From Candidatus Thorarchaeota archaeon SMTZ1-83 (GTDB lineage: Archaea; Asgardarchaeota; Thorarchaeia; Thorarchaeales; Thorarchaeaceae), in the NCBI GenBank assembly GCA_001563325.1, contig LRSK01000176.1, positions 1-17,979 of the forward strand: a DNA stretch of 17,979 nt. The letters run 5' to 3'. Within the stretch, counting starts at the first letter, position 1. Every line of letters starts with the position of its first letter. Position numbers and translations under genes: made by a program. Shown piece by piece: positions 6,859-14,529 of the stretch. The notes below the pieces were generated by a model. It saw nothing but the letters and a program-made list of their open reading frames with translations. It made no database searches and was not told where the DNA came from.

Positions 6859-7467
6859 TCACTCCTCAATTCCGATGTGAGCGTAGACGTCGGCCTTGCG
6901 TGATGCGACCTTTCTGTCCATCTCAGCGTGAAGACTGTTGCCGTGAGAGTCCATTGTGACAAGCAGTGGACCAAACTCCTCAGCCGTAATGACCCATAGT
7001 GCCTCAGGCATTCCGAGGTCTTGCCATTCGTAGCTTCGGACCTCTTTGAGTCCCTTCGCGGCCAAGGCTCCGCAACCGCCAGTGAAGCTGCAGTAGACAG
7101 CCCCGACCTCCTTCAGGGCCGCCAGGGTCTTCTCGCCCATGCCGCCCTTTCCAATCACAATCCGGGCCTTGTACTTTCGTAGAAAGTCGTCCTCAAACAT
7201 CTCCATTCTGATGCTTGTGGTTGGGCCGGCCGACACGATTTGCCACTTGCCCCCCTTCTTCCAAGCTACTGGACCGACATGATAGACAACACTACCCTCG
7301 AAATCGACAGGTGGCTTCTCCCCCTTGTCAAACATCTCCAGGGCTCGTTCATGCGCCTCGTCGCGTGCCGTGTAGACATGCTCCCCGCTCACAAAGACCA
7401 CATCCCCGACCTTCAGCTTCCTGGCGTCTTCTTCCGAGATTGGTGTGGTAAGGTGATACTCAGCCAT
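6859..7467 (-). CDS. fumB: Class I fumarate hydratase, beta subunit
   Basis: This is the C-terminal-domain subunit of the two-subunit, [4Fe-4S]-dependent class I fumarase that interconverts malate and fumarate. The 202-residue protein has the family's T-A-R-D-E-A-H stretch (33-39), G-P-T-T-S-I-R-M substrate-phosphate-like loop (81-88), I-G-K-G-G-M (105-110), the G-C-G segment near 131-133 and M-D-S-H-G-N-S-L near 172-179. The ATG at 7467 follows the alpha-subunit stop by a single base. GGAGG nine bases upstream lies inside the end of the alpha gene, so the pair is translationally linked. A GTG at 7476 is in frame but directly abuts the Shine-Dalgarno site. The class I tartrate dehydratase beta subunit is homologous, but next to fumarate reductase fumarase is the better call. 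Confidence 0.92.
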   Translation of the reverse strand: MAEYHLTTPISEEDARKLKVGDVVFVSGEHVYTARDEAHERALEMFDKGEKPPVDFEGSVVYHVGPVAWKKGGKWQIVSAGPTTSIRMEMFEDDFLRKYKARIVIGKGGMGEKTLAALKEVGAVYCSFTGGCGALAAKGLKEVRSYEWQDLGMPEALWVITAEEFGPLLVTMDSHGNSLHAEMDRKVASRKADVYAHIGIEE

Positions 7468-7468
7468 T

Positions 7469-8356
7469 CTATGCACCCTCCGTCGGATGAGTCACAAATG
7501 TGACCCCCAAGTCTTTGGATATGATTGCCTTGCTATGACGCGCAGCCCAACACTGGACTGCGACACCAACCGGCAGACTAGCAGGGTGACGCATGGCATA
7601 GTCGACCTTCACATCCAGAACTGTCGTCTTGCCACCCAGACCCATGGGTCCTATGCCCGTGGCATTGATTGCCGCAATGAGATCTTCCTCAATCTGAGCC
7701 ACCTCGGGTTCAGGGTGTCTTTCGCCAATAGGTCGAAGCAGCTGCTGTTTTGCAATCTTGATTGCGATGTCTGCACCGCCCCCGATTCCGACACCTATGA
7801 TGTTAGGAGAACACGCTTTGCCCATGTAGCTCATAGCATTGTCAGTGACCAGTTTCTTCACACCTTTCAGACCTACTCCTGGCTTGAGCATGCCTACAAT
7901 TGCCACGTTCTCACTCCCGCCACCCTTCGGGAACGCTATGACTTCAAGCGTGTCACCCGGCACAACTTCCCAGTTGATCCATGGAATCTTGACTCCCGTG
8001 TTGTCCCCTGAATTGCCACCGACTATTGGATTAACTGCATTTGGTCGAAGCGGCACCTCAGCAGTGGCCTTCTTGGTTGCGTTGGTGAGGGCCTCTCTAA
8101 TCTCGCTCATGAACGGGAACTTTTCGCCAACCTTGACATAGAAGATGATGATGCCTGTGTCTTGGCACATCGGAATGCCTTCCTCAGCTATCTCGATGTT
8201 CTGAATGATTGCAGAAAGTTGAGTCTTGGCTGTTTCATCGGTCTCAATCTCTCGTGCCGCTCGCAACGCATCCTCAATATCTTTGGGCAGCTTCGTAGCC
8301 GCCATTCTTAGAAGACGAACAGTGGTGTCTTCAATGACTTGCATAGGGTCATTCAT
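7469..8356 (-). CDS. fumA: Class I fumarate hydratase, alpha subunit
   Basis: This is the iron-sulfur-binding subunit of class I fumarase. From the chosen start (295 residues) it has C64 in P-M-C-Q-D-T-G, C182 in A-C-S-P-N and C269 in Q-C-W-A-A. These are the three ligands of the [4Fe-4S] cluster, whose fourth iron binds substrate. G-G-N-S-G-D-N near 113-119 and G-G-G-S-E-N near 145-150 are conserved family loops. I chose the ATG at 8356 because homologous archaeal subunits begin just before the I-E-x-T-V-x-L-L helix. The in-frame GTG at 8407 adds 17 residues without a family match and has no ribosome site. The site ahead of 8356 (GGAAG, about ten bases) is only moderate. It is first of the fumA-fumB-tfrA-tfrB series and is transcribed from the shared promoter region at 8481-8497. 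Confidence 0.92.
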   Translation of the reverse strand: MNDPMQVIEDTTVRLLRMAATKLPKDIEDALRAAREIETDETAKTQLSAIIQNIEIAEEGIPMCQDTGIIIFYVKVGEKFPFMSEIREALTNATKKATAEVPLRPNAVNPIVGGNSGDNTGVKIPWINWEVVPGDTLEVIAFPKGGGSENVAIVGMLKPGVGLKGVKKLVTDNAMSYMGKACSPNIIGVGIGGGADIAIKIAKQQLLRPIGERHPEPEVAQIEEDLIAAINATGIGPMGLGGKTTVLDVKVDYAMRHPASLPVGVAVQCWAARHSKAIISKDLGVTFVTHPTEGA

Positions 8357-8447
8357 TGTATCAGCTTCCGAGTCACTTTGATAGGGGACACTTCTAGCTA
8401 TCCCCACGTGAGCTCGGAGCCCAAGAGGTGCCTAATCTTTCTTACTG

Positions 8448-8474
8448 TCTGTACGACAGAACTATGAGAATTCT
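8448..8474. promoter_or_regulatory. Two short inverted repeats near the fumA transcript start
   Basis: TCTGT-ACG-ACAGA (8448-8460) and AGAATTCT (8467-8474) lie between the shared TATA element and the fumA gene, around the predicted fumA start near 8458. This position would suit an operator for a dimeric repressor. Short palindromes of this size also arise by chance. Confidence 0.3.
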
Positions 8475-8480
8475 GATGGG

Positions 8481-8497
8481 ATTATATACTTTAAATG
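8481..8497. promoter_or_regulatory. Bidirectional TATA region between fumA and the prepilin peptidase gene
   Basis: This AT-rich block reads ATTATATACTTTAAATG on the plus strand. It contains TATA-like matches on both strands: ATTTAAAG and GTATATAAT on the minus strand for fumA, and TATATAC or TTTAAAT on the plus strand for the peptidase, whose ATG is at 8541. Starts about 26 nt to either side, near 8458 and 8512-8519, leave leaders of sensible length. Confidence 0.55.
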
Positions 8498-8540
8498 GGA
8501 CTTCTTAACGTCGGTTGAAGAGTAGAGGAATCAGACCTAG

Positions 8541-9050
8541 ATGACTTTGGATCTGTCAGTCACAACTGTGCTGATGTTCAGTGCGACTCTTGCTCTTCTG
8601 ACTGCTTATAGTGTGCTGGACCTCCGTAGTCGTATGGTCCACAACGAATACCTTGCTCTTGGGGGATTGCTCGGTTTCAGTCTGACCGCCCTCTCTGGAC
8701 ATCTGGCGACTTATTCGATGCTCCACCTGGTTGCAGTCATCTTTGTGTCGTCCATATCCTATCTTCTGTTCAGGATTGGCGCTATTGGAGGAGCAGATGC
8801 AAAGGCACTGCTGATTGTTGCCATCGTGAGTCCGGGTATTGAGTTTGCGACGTGGGACTCGCCGGTACTGGAGGCTCTCATCGGTGGTGGACTCGGGCTT
8901 TTCATTATGCTGCTGCTTGGCTATGCATATACGAGATGGTCGGAAATATCGAAGAGGAGGTTGCATGGAGAACGCCAGACTGTCCCCCTGATTCCATTCC
9001 TGCTCTTAGGCTACATTTTGACACAGGTGCTCTCGTTCCTTCAGTACTGA
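8541..9050 (+). CDS. A24-family prepilin peptidase (archaeal, FlaK/PibD type)
   Basis: This is a membrane aspartyl protease that removes the signal peptide of type IV prepilin-like or archaellin precursors at the cytoplasmic membrane face. The 169-residue protein is hydrophobic, with about six membrane segments. The catalytic aspartates are D27, in V-L-D-L-R-S-R-M-V-H-N-E, and D86, in G-G-A-D-A-K. The second motif has a hydrophobic residue where bacterial enzymes have glycine, which agrees with the GxHyD form known for archaeal PibD-like enzymes. There is no separate zinc-binding N-terminal methylase domain, as expected for this short class. The ATG follows the TATA region by about 50 nt. No pilin, ATPase or TadC gene is adjacent, so the substrates (archaellin, adhesive pili or sugar-binding protein precursors) are unknown. 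Confidence 0.88.
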   Translation: MTLDLSVTTVLMFSATLALLTAYSVLDLRSRMVHNEYLALGGLLGFSLTALSGHLATYSMLHLVAVIFVSSISYLLFRIGAIGGADAKALLIVAIVSPGIEFATWDSPVLEALIGGGLGLFIMLLLGYAYTRWSEISKRRLHGERQTVPLIPFLLLGYILTQVLSFLQY

Positions 9051-9066
9051 GAGCGGTACGTCTAGC

Positions 9067-9423
9067 TCAGAGAGTTGCAAGAATCTCTGGAGGTAGAATG
9101 AAAGAGTAGATTAATGTCCAGAGAAGCACCCAGAGTAGCAGGTAGGTGGGAAGTCCCGAAGTTATGAGTTTCTGGCGCCCACCAATGTCCTGGGGATCTA
9201 TCTCAAGCAGGTATACAATCACGAAAAGGGTCAAAGAGTAGACTAGAAGACCAAAGACCAATCCCCTTATGCCAGCATAGCTGGTGCCCTGAATGCCACA
9301 AAACAAGGCACTAATGAATGCGAAAAGAATCTTGACATAGGTCTGTTGAGAGTCTGGGGAGTCTTCCCATCTTCGAAAGATGGCCTTGAAGAGGCCTTTG
9401 AGGGGATTGATTACTGAAGACAT
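9067..9423 (-). CDS. EMC6-like small membrane protein (EMC6/RAB5IF family, archaeal)
   Basis: This is a 118-residue protein with a cytosolic-looking basic N-terminus and three membrane segments, about 30-46, 52-73 and 91-110. The hairpin between segments 1 and 2 is rich in glycine. The start of segment 3 reads R-x-K-L-I-T-S-G-L followed by W-V-L-L-W-T-L-I-Y, closely recalling the F-T-G-G-L...Y-V-L-F-W-T-F-L-Y of human EMC6. EMC6 is a subunit of the ER membrane protein complex, which with the Oxa1-type EMC3 inserts membrane proteins. Archaeal relatives are thought to pair with DUF106 insertases. No such insertase lies in the window. AGGTG stands seven bases before the ATG. It is convergent with the prepilin peptidase (16-nt gap) and divergent from rqcH. 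The match is by eye and from memory, so the family call is probable and not certain. Confidence 0.6.
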   Translation of the reverse strand: MSSVINPLKGLFKAIFRRWEDSPDSQQTYVKILFAFISALFCGIQGTSYAGIRGLVFGLLVYSLTLFVIVYLLEIDPQDIGGRQKLITSGLPTYLLLWVLLWTLIYSFILPPEILATL

Positions 9424-9463
9424 CTTCTGGCACCTGCGGACTGGTGCCCTCGATAATCGACTA

Positions 9464-9474
9464 GGTTATAAAAC
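9464..9474 (-). promoter_or_regulatory. TATA box of the EMC6-like gene, possibly shared with rqcH
   Basis: GGTTATAAAAC is centred near 9469 in the 74-nt divergent gap. On the minus strand (GTTTTATAACC) a start near 9442 leaves about 19 nt with the AGGTG site before the ATG at 9423. For rqcH (ATG 9498) it would start at about the codon itself, so its use in that direction is less clear. Confidence 0.5.
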
Positions 9475-9497
9475 GCTCGGTCAGAAGGAGAACAGAA

Positions 9498-11510
9498 ATG
9501 AAGGAGACAATGAGCAACACTGACATCCGGCTGATCTTGCCAGAGCTAAAGGAGGCCGCAGAAGGCTCGTTCGTCAAGAATGTGTATCAGTATGGTGATG
9601 TCTTTGTGCTCAAGCTCTACAAGCCCGCAGGTGGCACATCTCAACTGCTCTTTCAAGTGGGTCACCGGATTCATCTGACGGAGTTCCGTCGCGTTGCTCC
9701 GCGTGTGCCTCCAAAGTTCTGCAGCGCATTGAGGAAGTACCTGAGGGAGAGGAGAGTTATGTCAATCTCTCAGCACGACCTTGACCGCATAGTTGTGATT
9801 GAGATCGGCGACGAGTCCAGCTCGCACAAGTTGGTCGTCGAGCTTTTTGGTAATGGTAACCTTCTCCTTCTGGACCCCAATGACACCATCTTCGTGGCCA
9901 TGCGATACAGAAAGATGAAGGACCGTGATGTGGTACCTAAGGCCAAGTATGAGTTTCCTCCTCCACGTGGTATAGACATACTTACCCTAGAGATGGATTC
10001 GTTTGAGGATGTCCTAGCAGATTCCAATGCGAACGTTGTTCGTACGCTTGCTAGTCGATTGAATCTTGACGCGCTGAGTTGCGAGGAGATCTGCACTCTC
10101 GCCGGAGTTGAGCCAGATACGAAAGTGCCAGCCCTGGATACTCAGACAAAGAAGGACTTGGCCGGAGGATTCATTCAGTTCATAGAGAAGTTCAAGGACG
10201 GAGCAAATGCGCCAAGAATTGTCTATGATGACTCTGAGGAGGAACAGAGCTCAGTCGCCTTTCTCCCCTTCAAGTTCGAAACATACAATGGATTGCCAGA
10301 GGAGACCTTTGCCTCGTTCAGTCGGGCAATCGACAGCTTCTTCGGAGTCTCTGACATTGAACTGATGGAGGAGGAAATCCAAGATGCCCATGCCAAGGAA
10401 CGCACACGACTTGAGCGGATAATTGAGAAACAAGAAGAGGGCATTCTGAGACTGAAGAAGAAGGCTGAGAGCCTTAGGGCGTCTGGGGAAGTCATCTACA
10501 CAAACTTCCAGCTTGTGCAGGAGATTCTGGATACAATCTCCAAAGCACGAGCAAGCGGCCTATCATGGAGAGAGATAATGGACAGAGTTGAGGAAGGTAG
10601 GAAGAAGGGAATTGCTTCTGCAAAGAGTATAGAGAGAATCGCGCCCTCCCAAGCAAAGATCATAGTGAATCTGGATGGTATTCAGGTGGACCTTGATATC
10701 AGGCAGAACGCACAAGACAATGCATCACTGGCGTATGACCAAGCGAAGAAATCCGAGTCAAAGATGACTGGTGCACAGAACCAGATTGAGAAGACACGGG
10801 TGAAACTCGAGGAACTGGAGAAGACCAAGATCGAACCCAGGGATAAGATAACCCGGCCAGTAAGAGTGAGAAAGAAGCGGTGGTATGAGAAGTTTCGATG
10901 GTTTATCTCATCGGAGGGCTTTCTAGTCATTGGAGGTCGCGATGCCAAGACCAACGAGAGGCTCGCCAAACGGCAGATGGAGCCAGATGATGTATTCCTA
11001 CATGCATCACTTCATGGTGCCCCGTATGTAGTTGTGAAGGTTCATGATAGCCCTCCTGGAGAACAGACTCTCAAGGAAGCTGCCCAGTTTGCAGTCACTT
11101 TCTCCCGTGCTTGGCAAGATGGTTTGTCAAAAGGTGATGCGTATTGGGTCAACCCAGAGCAGGTCAGCTTCAGCCCCCCGTCAGGAGAATACCTTCCTGC
11201 AGGAGCTGTGATGCTGTACGGCACTAAGAACTACATTCGCTCGGTTCCCGTAGAGCTCGCAGTAGGAGTGATACTAGAGGATGAATTTGCAATTCCTGTG
11301 TCCGGGCCTCCTTCTGCAATCTCAGTTCTCTCCGAGTATCACGTGGGAGTAGTTCCGGGTGAAGGGAAGAAGGGCCAGCTAGTGAAGAACATCTCAAACG
11401 CACTGAAGGGATTTGTACCGAAGGAGAAATCACAGCTCATTGATCAGATTCCTCAGGAGGATTTGATGCGCGTCCTCCCGGCAGGAGGAGGCAAAATCAA
11501 GCCTCCCTGA
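9498..11510 (+). CDS. rqcH: RqcH/NEMF/Rqc2 family ribosome-associated quality-control protein
   Basis: RqcH binds the peptidyl-tRNA-obstructed large ribosomal subunit and recruits tRNA to add C-terminal tails to stalled nascent chains. The 670-residue protein shows the full family order. The NFACT-N domain spans about 5-200 and contains D96-R97 in H-D-L-D-R, the pair needed for tRNA recruitment in characterised RqcH. A helix-hairpin-helix-like part follows to about 260. Two long coiled-coil stretches follow at about 290-345 and 395-445, then the NFACT-R (DUF814) domain at about 460-580 with W-Y-E-K-F-R-W-F and V-G-G-R-D-A-K-T-N-E. The C-terminus is a basic tail. The ATG at 9498 has AAGGAG seven bases upstream; an ATG at 9510 is in frame. 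It is monocistronic. Older names for the family include fibronectin-binding protein A-like. Confidence 0.93.
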   Translation: MKETMSNTDIRLILPELKEAAEGSFVKNVYQYGDVFVLKLYKPAGGTSQLLFQVGHRIHLTEFRRVAPRVPPKFCSALRKYLRERRVMSISQHDLDRIVVIEIGDESSSHKLVVELFGNGNLLLLDPNDTIFVAMRYRKMKDRDVVPKAKYEFPPPRGIDILTLEMDSFEDVLADSNANVVRTLASRLNLDALSCEEICTLAGVEPDTKVPALDTQTKKDLAGGFIQFIEKFKDGANAPRIVYDDSEEEQSSVAFLPFKFETYNGLPEETFASFSRAIDSFFGVSDIELMEEEIQDAHAKERTRLERIIEKQEEGILRLKKKAESLRASGEVIYTNFQLVQEILDTISKARASGLSWREIMDRVEEGRKKGIASAKSIERIAPSQAKIIVNLDGIQVDLDIRQNAQDNASLAYDQAKKSESKMTGAQNQIEKTRVKLEELEKTKIEPRDKITRPVRVRKKRWYEKFRWFISSEGFLVIGGRDAKTNERLAKRQMEPDDVFLHASLHGAPYVVVKVHDSPPGEQTLKEAAQFAVTFSRAWQDGLSKGDAYWVNPEQVSFSPPSGEYLPAGAVMLYGTKNYIRSVPVELAVGVILEDEFAIPVSGPPSAISVLSEYHVGVVPGEGKKGQLVKNISNALKGFVPKEKSQLIDQIPQEDLMRVLPAGGGKIKPP

Positions 11511-11578
11511 AGATGTTCCTTCTGAATCACTTAGAGAGTGTTTGATGTGCCTTAGTGTAAATGAGACCCAACACAGAC

Positions 11579-11589
11579 ACGTTTAAATC
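11579..11589 (+). promoter_or_regulatory. TATA box upstream of the CBS gene pair
   Basis: CGTTTAAATCC is centred near 11584, with a predicted start near 11610 and a leader of about 69 nt to the ATG at 11679. The gap 11511-11678 otherwise shows no gene or clear terminator. Confidence 0.5.
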
Positions 11590-11678
11590 CGTGCAGGAAT
11601 GAGGCAGTCAAGGACGCGCCCCAGAGCCTAGAGGCTGTGGGTGTTGAATCAACTCTCTGAAGCACCGAGGTAATTTCG

Positions 11679-12242
11679 ATGTCTAGCACTACGCATTCCA
11701 TGTCCGTTAGAGACTTGATGGAGGTAAATGTGGTTACAATGCCACCAGATGCCACAGTACGTGATGTGGCCTCGCGAATGGCCGAGATGGATATTGGCTC
11801 TATAATAATAATGGACAGGACACGCCCAGTTGGAATCATAACAGAATCAGACATCGCCCGCAGAGTAGTAGCAGAGGAGAAGAATCCAAAGACTACCAAG
11901 GCAAAAGAGATCATGAGTTCACCCCTTGTGCATGTCACCCCTGACATGGCTCTCACTGAAGCAATGCGTGTCATGGCACGGAGCAATATTCGAAGAGTAG
12001 CTGTACTCAAGAATGACTCCCTGGCAGGAATCATCACTTCAAGGGATATCCTGCGCTGGTCTCCTGAGCTCATCGACATCTTGGTCGAGTCACTAAGGCT
12101 ACAGAATGACCATGGTGCAAGAGAAGAGGAGGAAGAGGATGAACTAATAGCCTTCGGGGGTATATGTGATAGCTGTGGTGAGTATTCCGCAGATTTGGCG
12201 TTGGAAGACGGACGGTACTTGTGTGAAGTGTGCCGAAGTTAG
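11679..12242 (+). CDS. Two-CBS-domain protein with C-terminal zinc ribbon
   Basis: CBS pairs (Bateman modules) bind adenosyl ligands such as AMP, ATP or SAM and act as sensors. The 187-residue protein has CBS1 at about 9-63, with V-x-T-M-P-P-D-A-T-V and G-I-I-T-E-S-D-I, and CBS2 at about 75-128, with V-T-P-D-M-A-L-T-E-A and A-G-I-I-T-S-R-D-I. An acidic linker (148-155, E-E-E-E-E-D-E type) leads to a zinc ribbon with C163/C166 and C182/C185. GAGGT lies seven bases before the ATG. The four-CBS gene follows on the same strand after 54 nt. The output domain is the zinc ribbon, so the protein could pass ligand state to a nucleic-acid or protein partner; this is inference. No enzyme domain is present. 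Confidence 0.9.
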   Translation: MSSTTHSMSVRDLMEVNVVTMPPDATVRDVASRMAEMDIGSIIIMDRTRPVGIITESDIARRVVAEEKNPKTTKAKEIMSSPLVHVTPDMALTEAMRVMARSNIRRVAVLKNDSLAGIITSRDILRWSPELIDILVESLRLQNDHGAREEEEEDELIAFGGICDSCGEYSADLALEDGRYLCEVCRS

Positions 12243-12296
12243 TTGATTGAAGTGTTCCAAATGTTGCAGACGGTTTGGTAAAAGGAGGTATGTTAG

Positions 12297-13115
12297 TTGA
12301 AGGTAAGTCAGATTATGGCAAAACCCGTGACTATTGACAAGGATCAGAGACTATCTCGGGCACTTGAGCTTCTGGCCAAGAAGCGTGTAGACAGGCTGGT
12401 TGTTACGCATAACGGTGGGGTTCGTGGGATTATCACATATGCCGACATTGCAGATAGACTGAGTGTGAGCAAAGTGGTGGCAGTCTCAATCGGAAGGCTT
12501 CATGTTTCAAGCGCCATGACTGACACTGTAATCACAGTATCTCCAGATGATGAAATAACCGATGTAGCAGAGTTGATGATAGACAGAGGAATGAGCGGTT
12601 GCCCAGTGGTGGATGAAGAGGATAAGCTAGTTGGGGTCATCTCTAAGACAGAACTCTCCTCAATTGTGAAGAAGTTTGAAGATGTGTCAGTAGGCGACCT
12701 CATGACCACAGAGGATCTCTTGGTTGTCAATCCAGTCGAACGTCTTGTGAAGGCAAGAAGTGAGATGCTTGACAAAGGCTATTCGGGACTTCCAGTCACC
12801 GATGGCGGACGTGTATTGGGACTCCTGACCGAGCGGGCAGTAGCTGAGGCGATGGCCAGGTTCAGTGTTGAGGTTCCCGACAAGCACCGGAAGAATCAGG
12901 TAAGACAGATTCGTGTTGTTGATGCCATGATTCAGCAGCCACCACTTGTCTCTGAAGATGACTCCATTTCCGTTGCAGTCGAGAAGATGCTCGATGCCTA
13001 CCTGAATACCCTACCTGTGGTCGGCAAGGGAAACAGACTGGTTGGAATCATCAGCGCAACTGACCTCACTCGCTTCATCGCGAACAAATTCAAGGTTCCA
13101 GAAAGCGCTGAGTGA
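12297..13115 (+). CDS. Four-CBS-domain protein
   Basis: This is a stand-alone protein of two Bateman modules (272 residues). CBS1 is at about 3-57, CBS2 about 68-122, CBS3 about 128-186 and CBS4 about 205-265. Each begins with a V-x-D/S-x-M-type helix and ends in G-I/L-I/L-(S/T)-x-x-(D/E). Typical ligands are adenosine nucleotides or SAM, but the binding residues cannot be assigned by eye. There is no attached enzyme, transporter or DNA-binding domain. It starts with a TTG at 12297 behind AAGGAGGT (12282-12289), seven bases away. The ATG at 12290 is in another frame and soon stops. It probably shares a transcript with the preceding CBS-zinc-ribbon gene. pyrC follows after 45 nt with its own TATA box. 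Confidence 0.9.
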   Translation: MKVSQIMAKPVTIDKDQRLSRALELLAKKRVDRLVVTHNGGVRGIITYADIADRLSVSKVVAVSIGRLHVSSAMTDTVITVSPDDEITDVAELMIDRGMSGCPVVDEEDKLVGVISKTELSSIVKKFEDVSVGDLMTTEDLLVVNPVERLVKARSEMLDKGYSGLPVTDGGRVLGLLTERAVAEAMARFSVEVPDKHRKNQVRQIRVVDAMIQQPPLVSEDDSISVAVEKMLDAYLNTLPVVGKGNRLVGIISATDLTRFIANKFKVPESAE

Positions 13116-13130
13116 TTCTTCGGCGACACA

Positions 13131-13139
13131 ATCTTAACG
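13131..13139 (+). promoter_or_regulatory. TATA box of pyrC, leaderless geometry
   Basis: ATCTTAACG is centred near 13135, 26 nt before the ATG at 13161. No Shine-Dalgarno sequence is visible in between, so transcription probably starts at or very near the start codon. Confidence 0.5.
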
Positions 13140-13160
13140 TGCCGTGAGTACACATTTGAC

Positions 13161-14477
13161 ATGCCTGTGGACCTGCTTCTCAGCAATGGCATAGTGATTT
13201 TGGAGGGCAGAGAGGCCGCCCGTTCAGTCGGAATCAGCTCCGGTAAGATAGAAGGCATTTACAGTGTGGACAGTGAGCCCTCAGCATCGGAGAGAATGGA
13301 TTGTGAGGGAATGTACATCCTCCCTGGTGCAATTGACATTCATGTTCATCTACGCGATCTAGGCGAGTCCGACAAGGAGACCTTCGAAACCGGAACCAAG
13401 GCCGCAGCAGCGGGAGGAGTGACCACAGTCGTAGATATGCCGAACTCAAAGCCTCCAATACTTAGCAATGGGGACTTGGAGGGAAAGATTGCATGTGCAG
13501 AGATAGACCGCTACGTCAACGTCGGTTTCTATGCTGGAATCCCAAGAAAGGCAGCAGACTTCGACAAGTCCATGCTTCCACATGTTCTGGGAATGAAGGT
13601 CTATCCACATGCACCCCTTGACAAAGGTACTAGGTACACTAAGAAACGCGCGCTTGAGTGCATGAGACTGTCCGCTCAACATAACATACCGCTACTACTC
13701 CATCCAGACGCTGCGCCCCAGACCAAGAAGGCAAAGACGCTCAATGACTACCTACTCCTTCACAGTTGCGAGAGCGAAGTCAAGTCACTCAAGATGTTCC
13801 TGTCTGTGAGAGATCAGGTAAGAGGAAGGCTACACGTATGCCATGTAAGCTGTGGCACCACCGTGCGCCTAATAGCTGAGAATCGTGCTGAGGAGACCCT
13901 AACTGCTGAAGTTACGCCTCATCATCTCTTCTTGTCTGGAGGGGAGTTTGCCCATGATGACGGAACGGCCAAGATGCTTCCTCCGCTGAGGTCTCCGTAT
14001 GACAATGAGGCGCTACTAGAAGGCCTCACTGGAACGTGTGCTATCGATTGTGTAGCTTCAGACCATGCGCCTCATCGGAAAGACGAGAAGATGGTGCCTT
14101 TCCTTGAGTCAGCGGCAGGAATACCCGGGCTTGAGACTACTGTCCCATTGATGTTGACAGAGGTGTTCGAGGACAGAATCAGCTGGGTTGACTATCTCAG
14201 GTTCTGCTGCTCGGGCCCAGCAAGGATACTGAATATACATGGTAAAGGGGTACTCACACAGGGCTATGATGCAGATATTGTAGTCGTAGCCAAAGAGGAG
14301 TGGGAGATTCGCGGCGCTGATTTCCAATCAATGGCCAAGGTCACTCCCTTCGAAGGCAGACGTGTTTCTGCTCGTCCAATGATTACTATAGTGGAAGGAA
14401 ACATCGTCTACGACCGCGGCGAGTTCTTAGTCGACCCCGGAATGGTCGGTAGAGTACCGGTACGCAAAGTGTGGTGA
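13161..14477 (+). CDS. pyrC: Dihydroorotase
   Basis: This enzyme catalyses cyclisation of carbamoyl-aspartate to dihydroorotate, the third step of pyrimidine synthesis, in the cytoplasm. The 438-residue amidohydrolase has the metal motif D-I-H-V-H-L-R-D (H61, H63). K146, in G-M-K-V-Y-P-H, is at the position of the bridging carboxylated lysine of the superfamily. The further ligands are H181 (L-L-H-P-D), H228 (V-C-H-V-S) and D301 (S-D-H-A-P-H). E-V-T-P-H-H-L at about 250-256 and N-in-M-P-N-S-K-P near 93-98 are dihydroorotase signatures that separate it from hydantoinase and allantoinase. The ATG lacks a ribosome site and sits 26 nt after a TATA box, indicating leaderless translation. Other pyrimidine genes are not in the window. 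The AMMECR1 gene follows after 52 nt. Confidence 0.93.
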   Translation: MPVDLLLSNGIVILEGREAARSVGISSGKIEGIYSVDSEPSASERMDCEGMYILPGAIDIHVHLRDLGESDKETFETGTKAAAAGGVTTVVDMPNSKPPILSNGDLEGKIACAEIDRYVNVGFYAGIPRKAADFDKSMLPHVLGMKVYPHAPLDKGTRYTKKRALECMRLSAQHNIPLLLHPDAAPQTKKAKTLNDYLLLHSCESEVKSLKMFLSVRDQVRGRLHVCHVSCGTTVRLIAENRAEETLTAEVTPHHLFLSGGEFAHDDGTAKMLPPLRSPYDNEALLEGLTGTCAIDCVASDHAPHRKDEKMVPFLESAAGIPGLETTVPLMLTEVFEDRISWVDYLRFCCSGPARILNIHGKGVLTQGYDADIVVVAKEEWEIRGADFQSMAKVTPFEGRRVSARPMITIVEGNIVYDRGEFLVDPGMVGRVPVRKVW

Positions 14478-14529
14478 ATGCGAAAAGCATAACCGGTCTA
14501 AAGTGTTGAAAAAGTCCGGTGGATACTGA

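Noticed and set aside
7487..8011. 174-codon plus-strand frame opposite fumA
   Set aside because: It is the antisense shadow of fumA, which has all three cluster cysteines.
11511..11678. Gap downstream of rqcH checked for a small gene or structured RNA
   Set aside because: Only a TATA-like element is visible; I found no supported ORF, strong hairpin or T-run.
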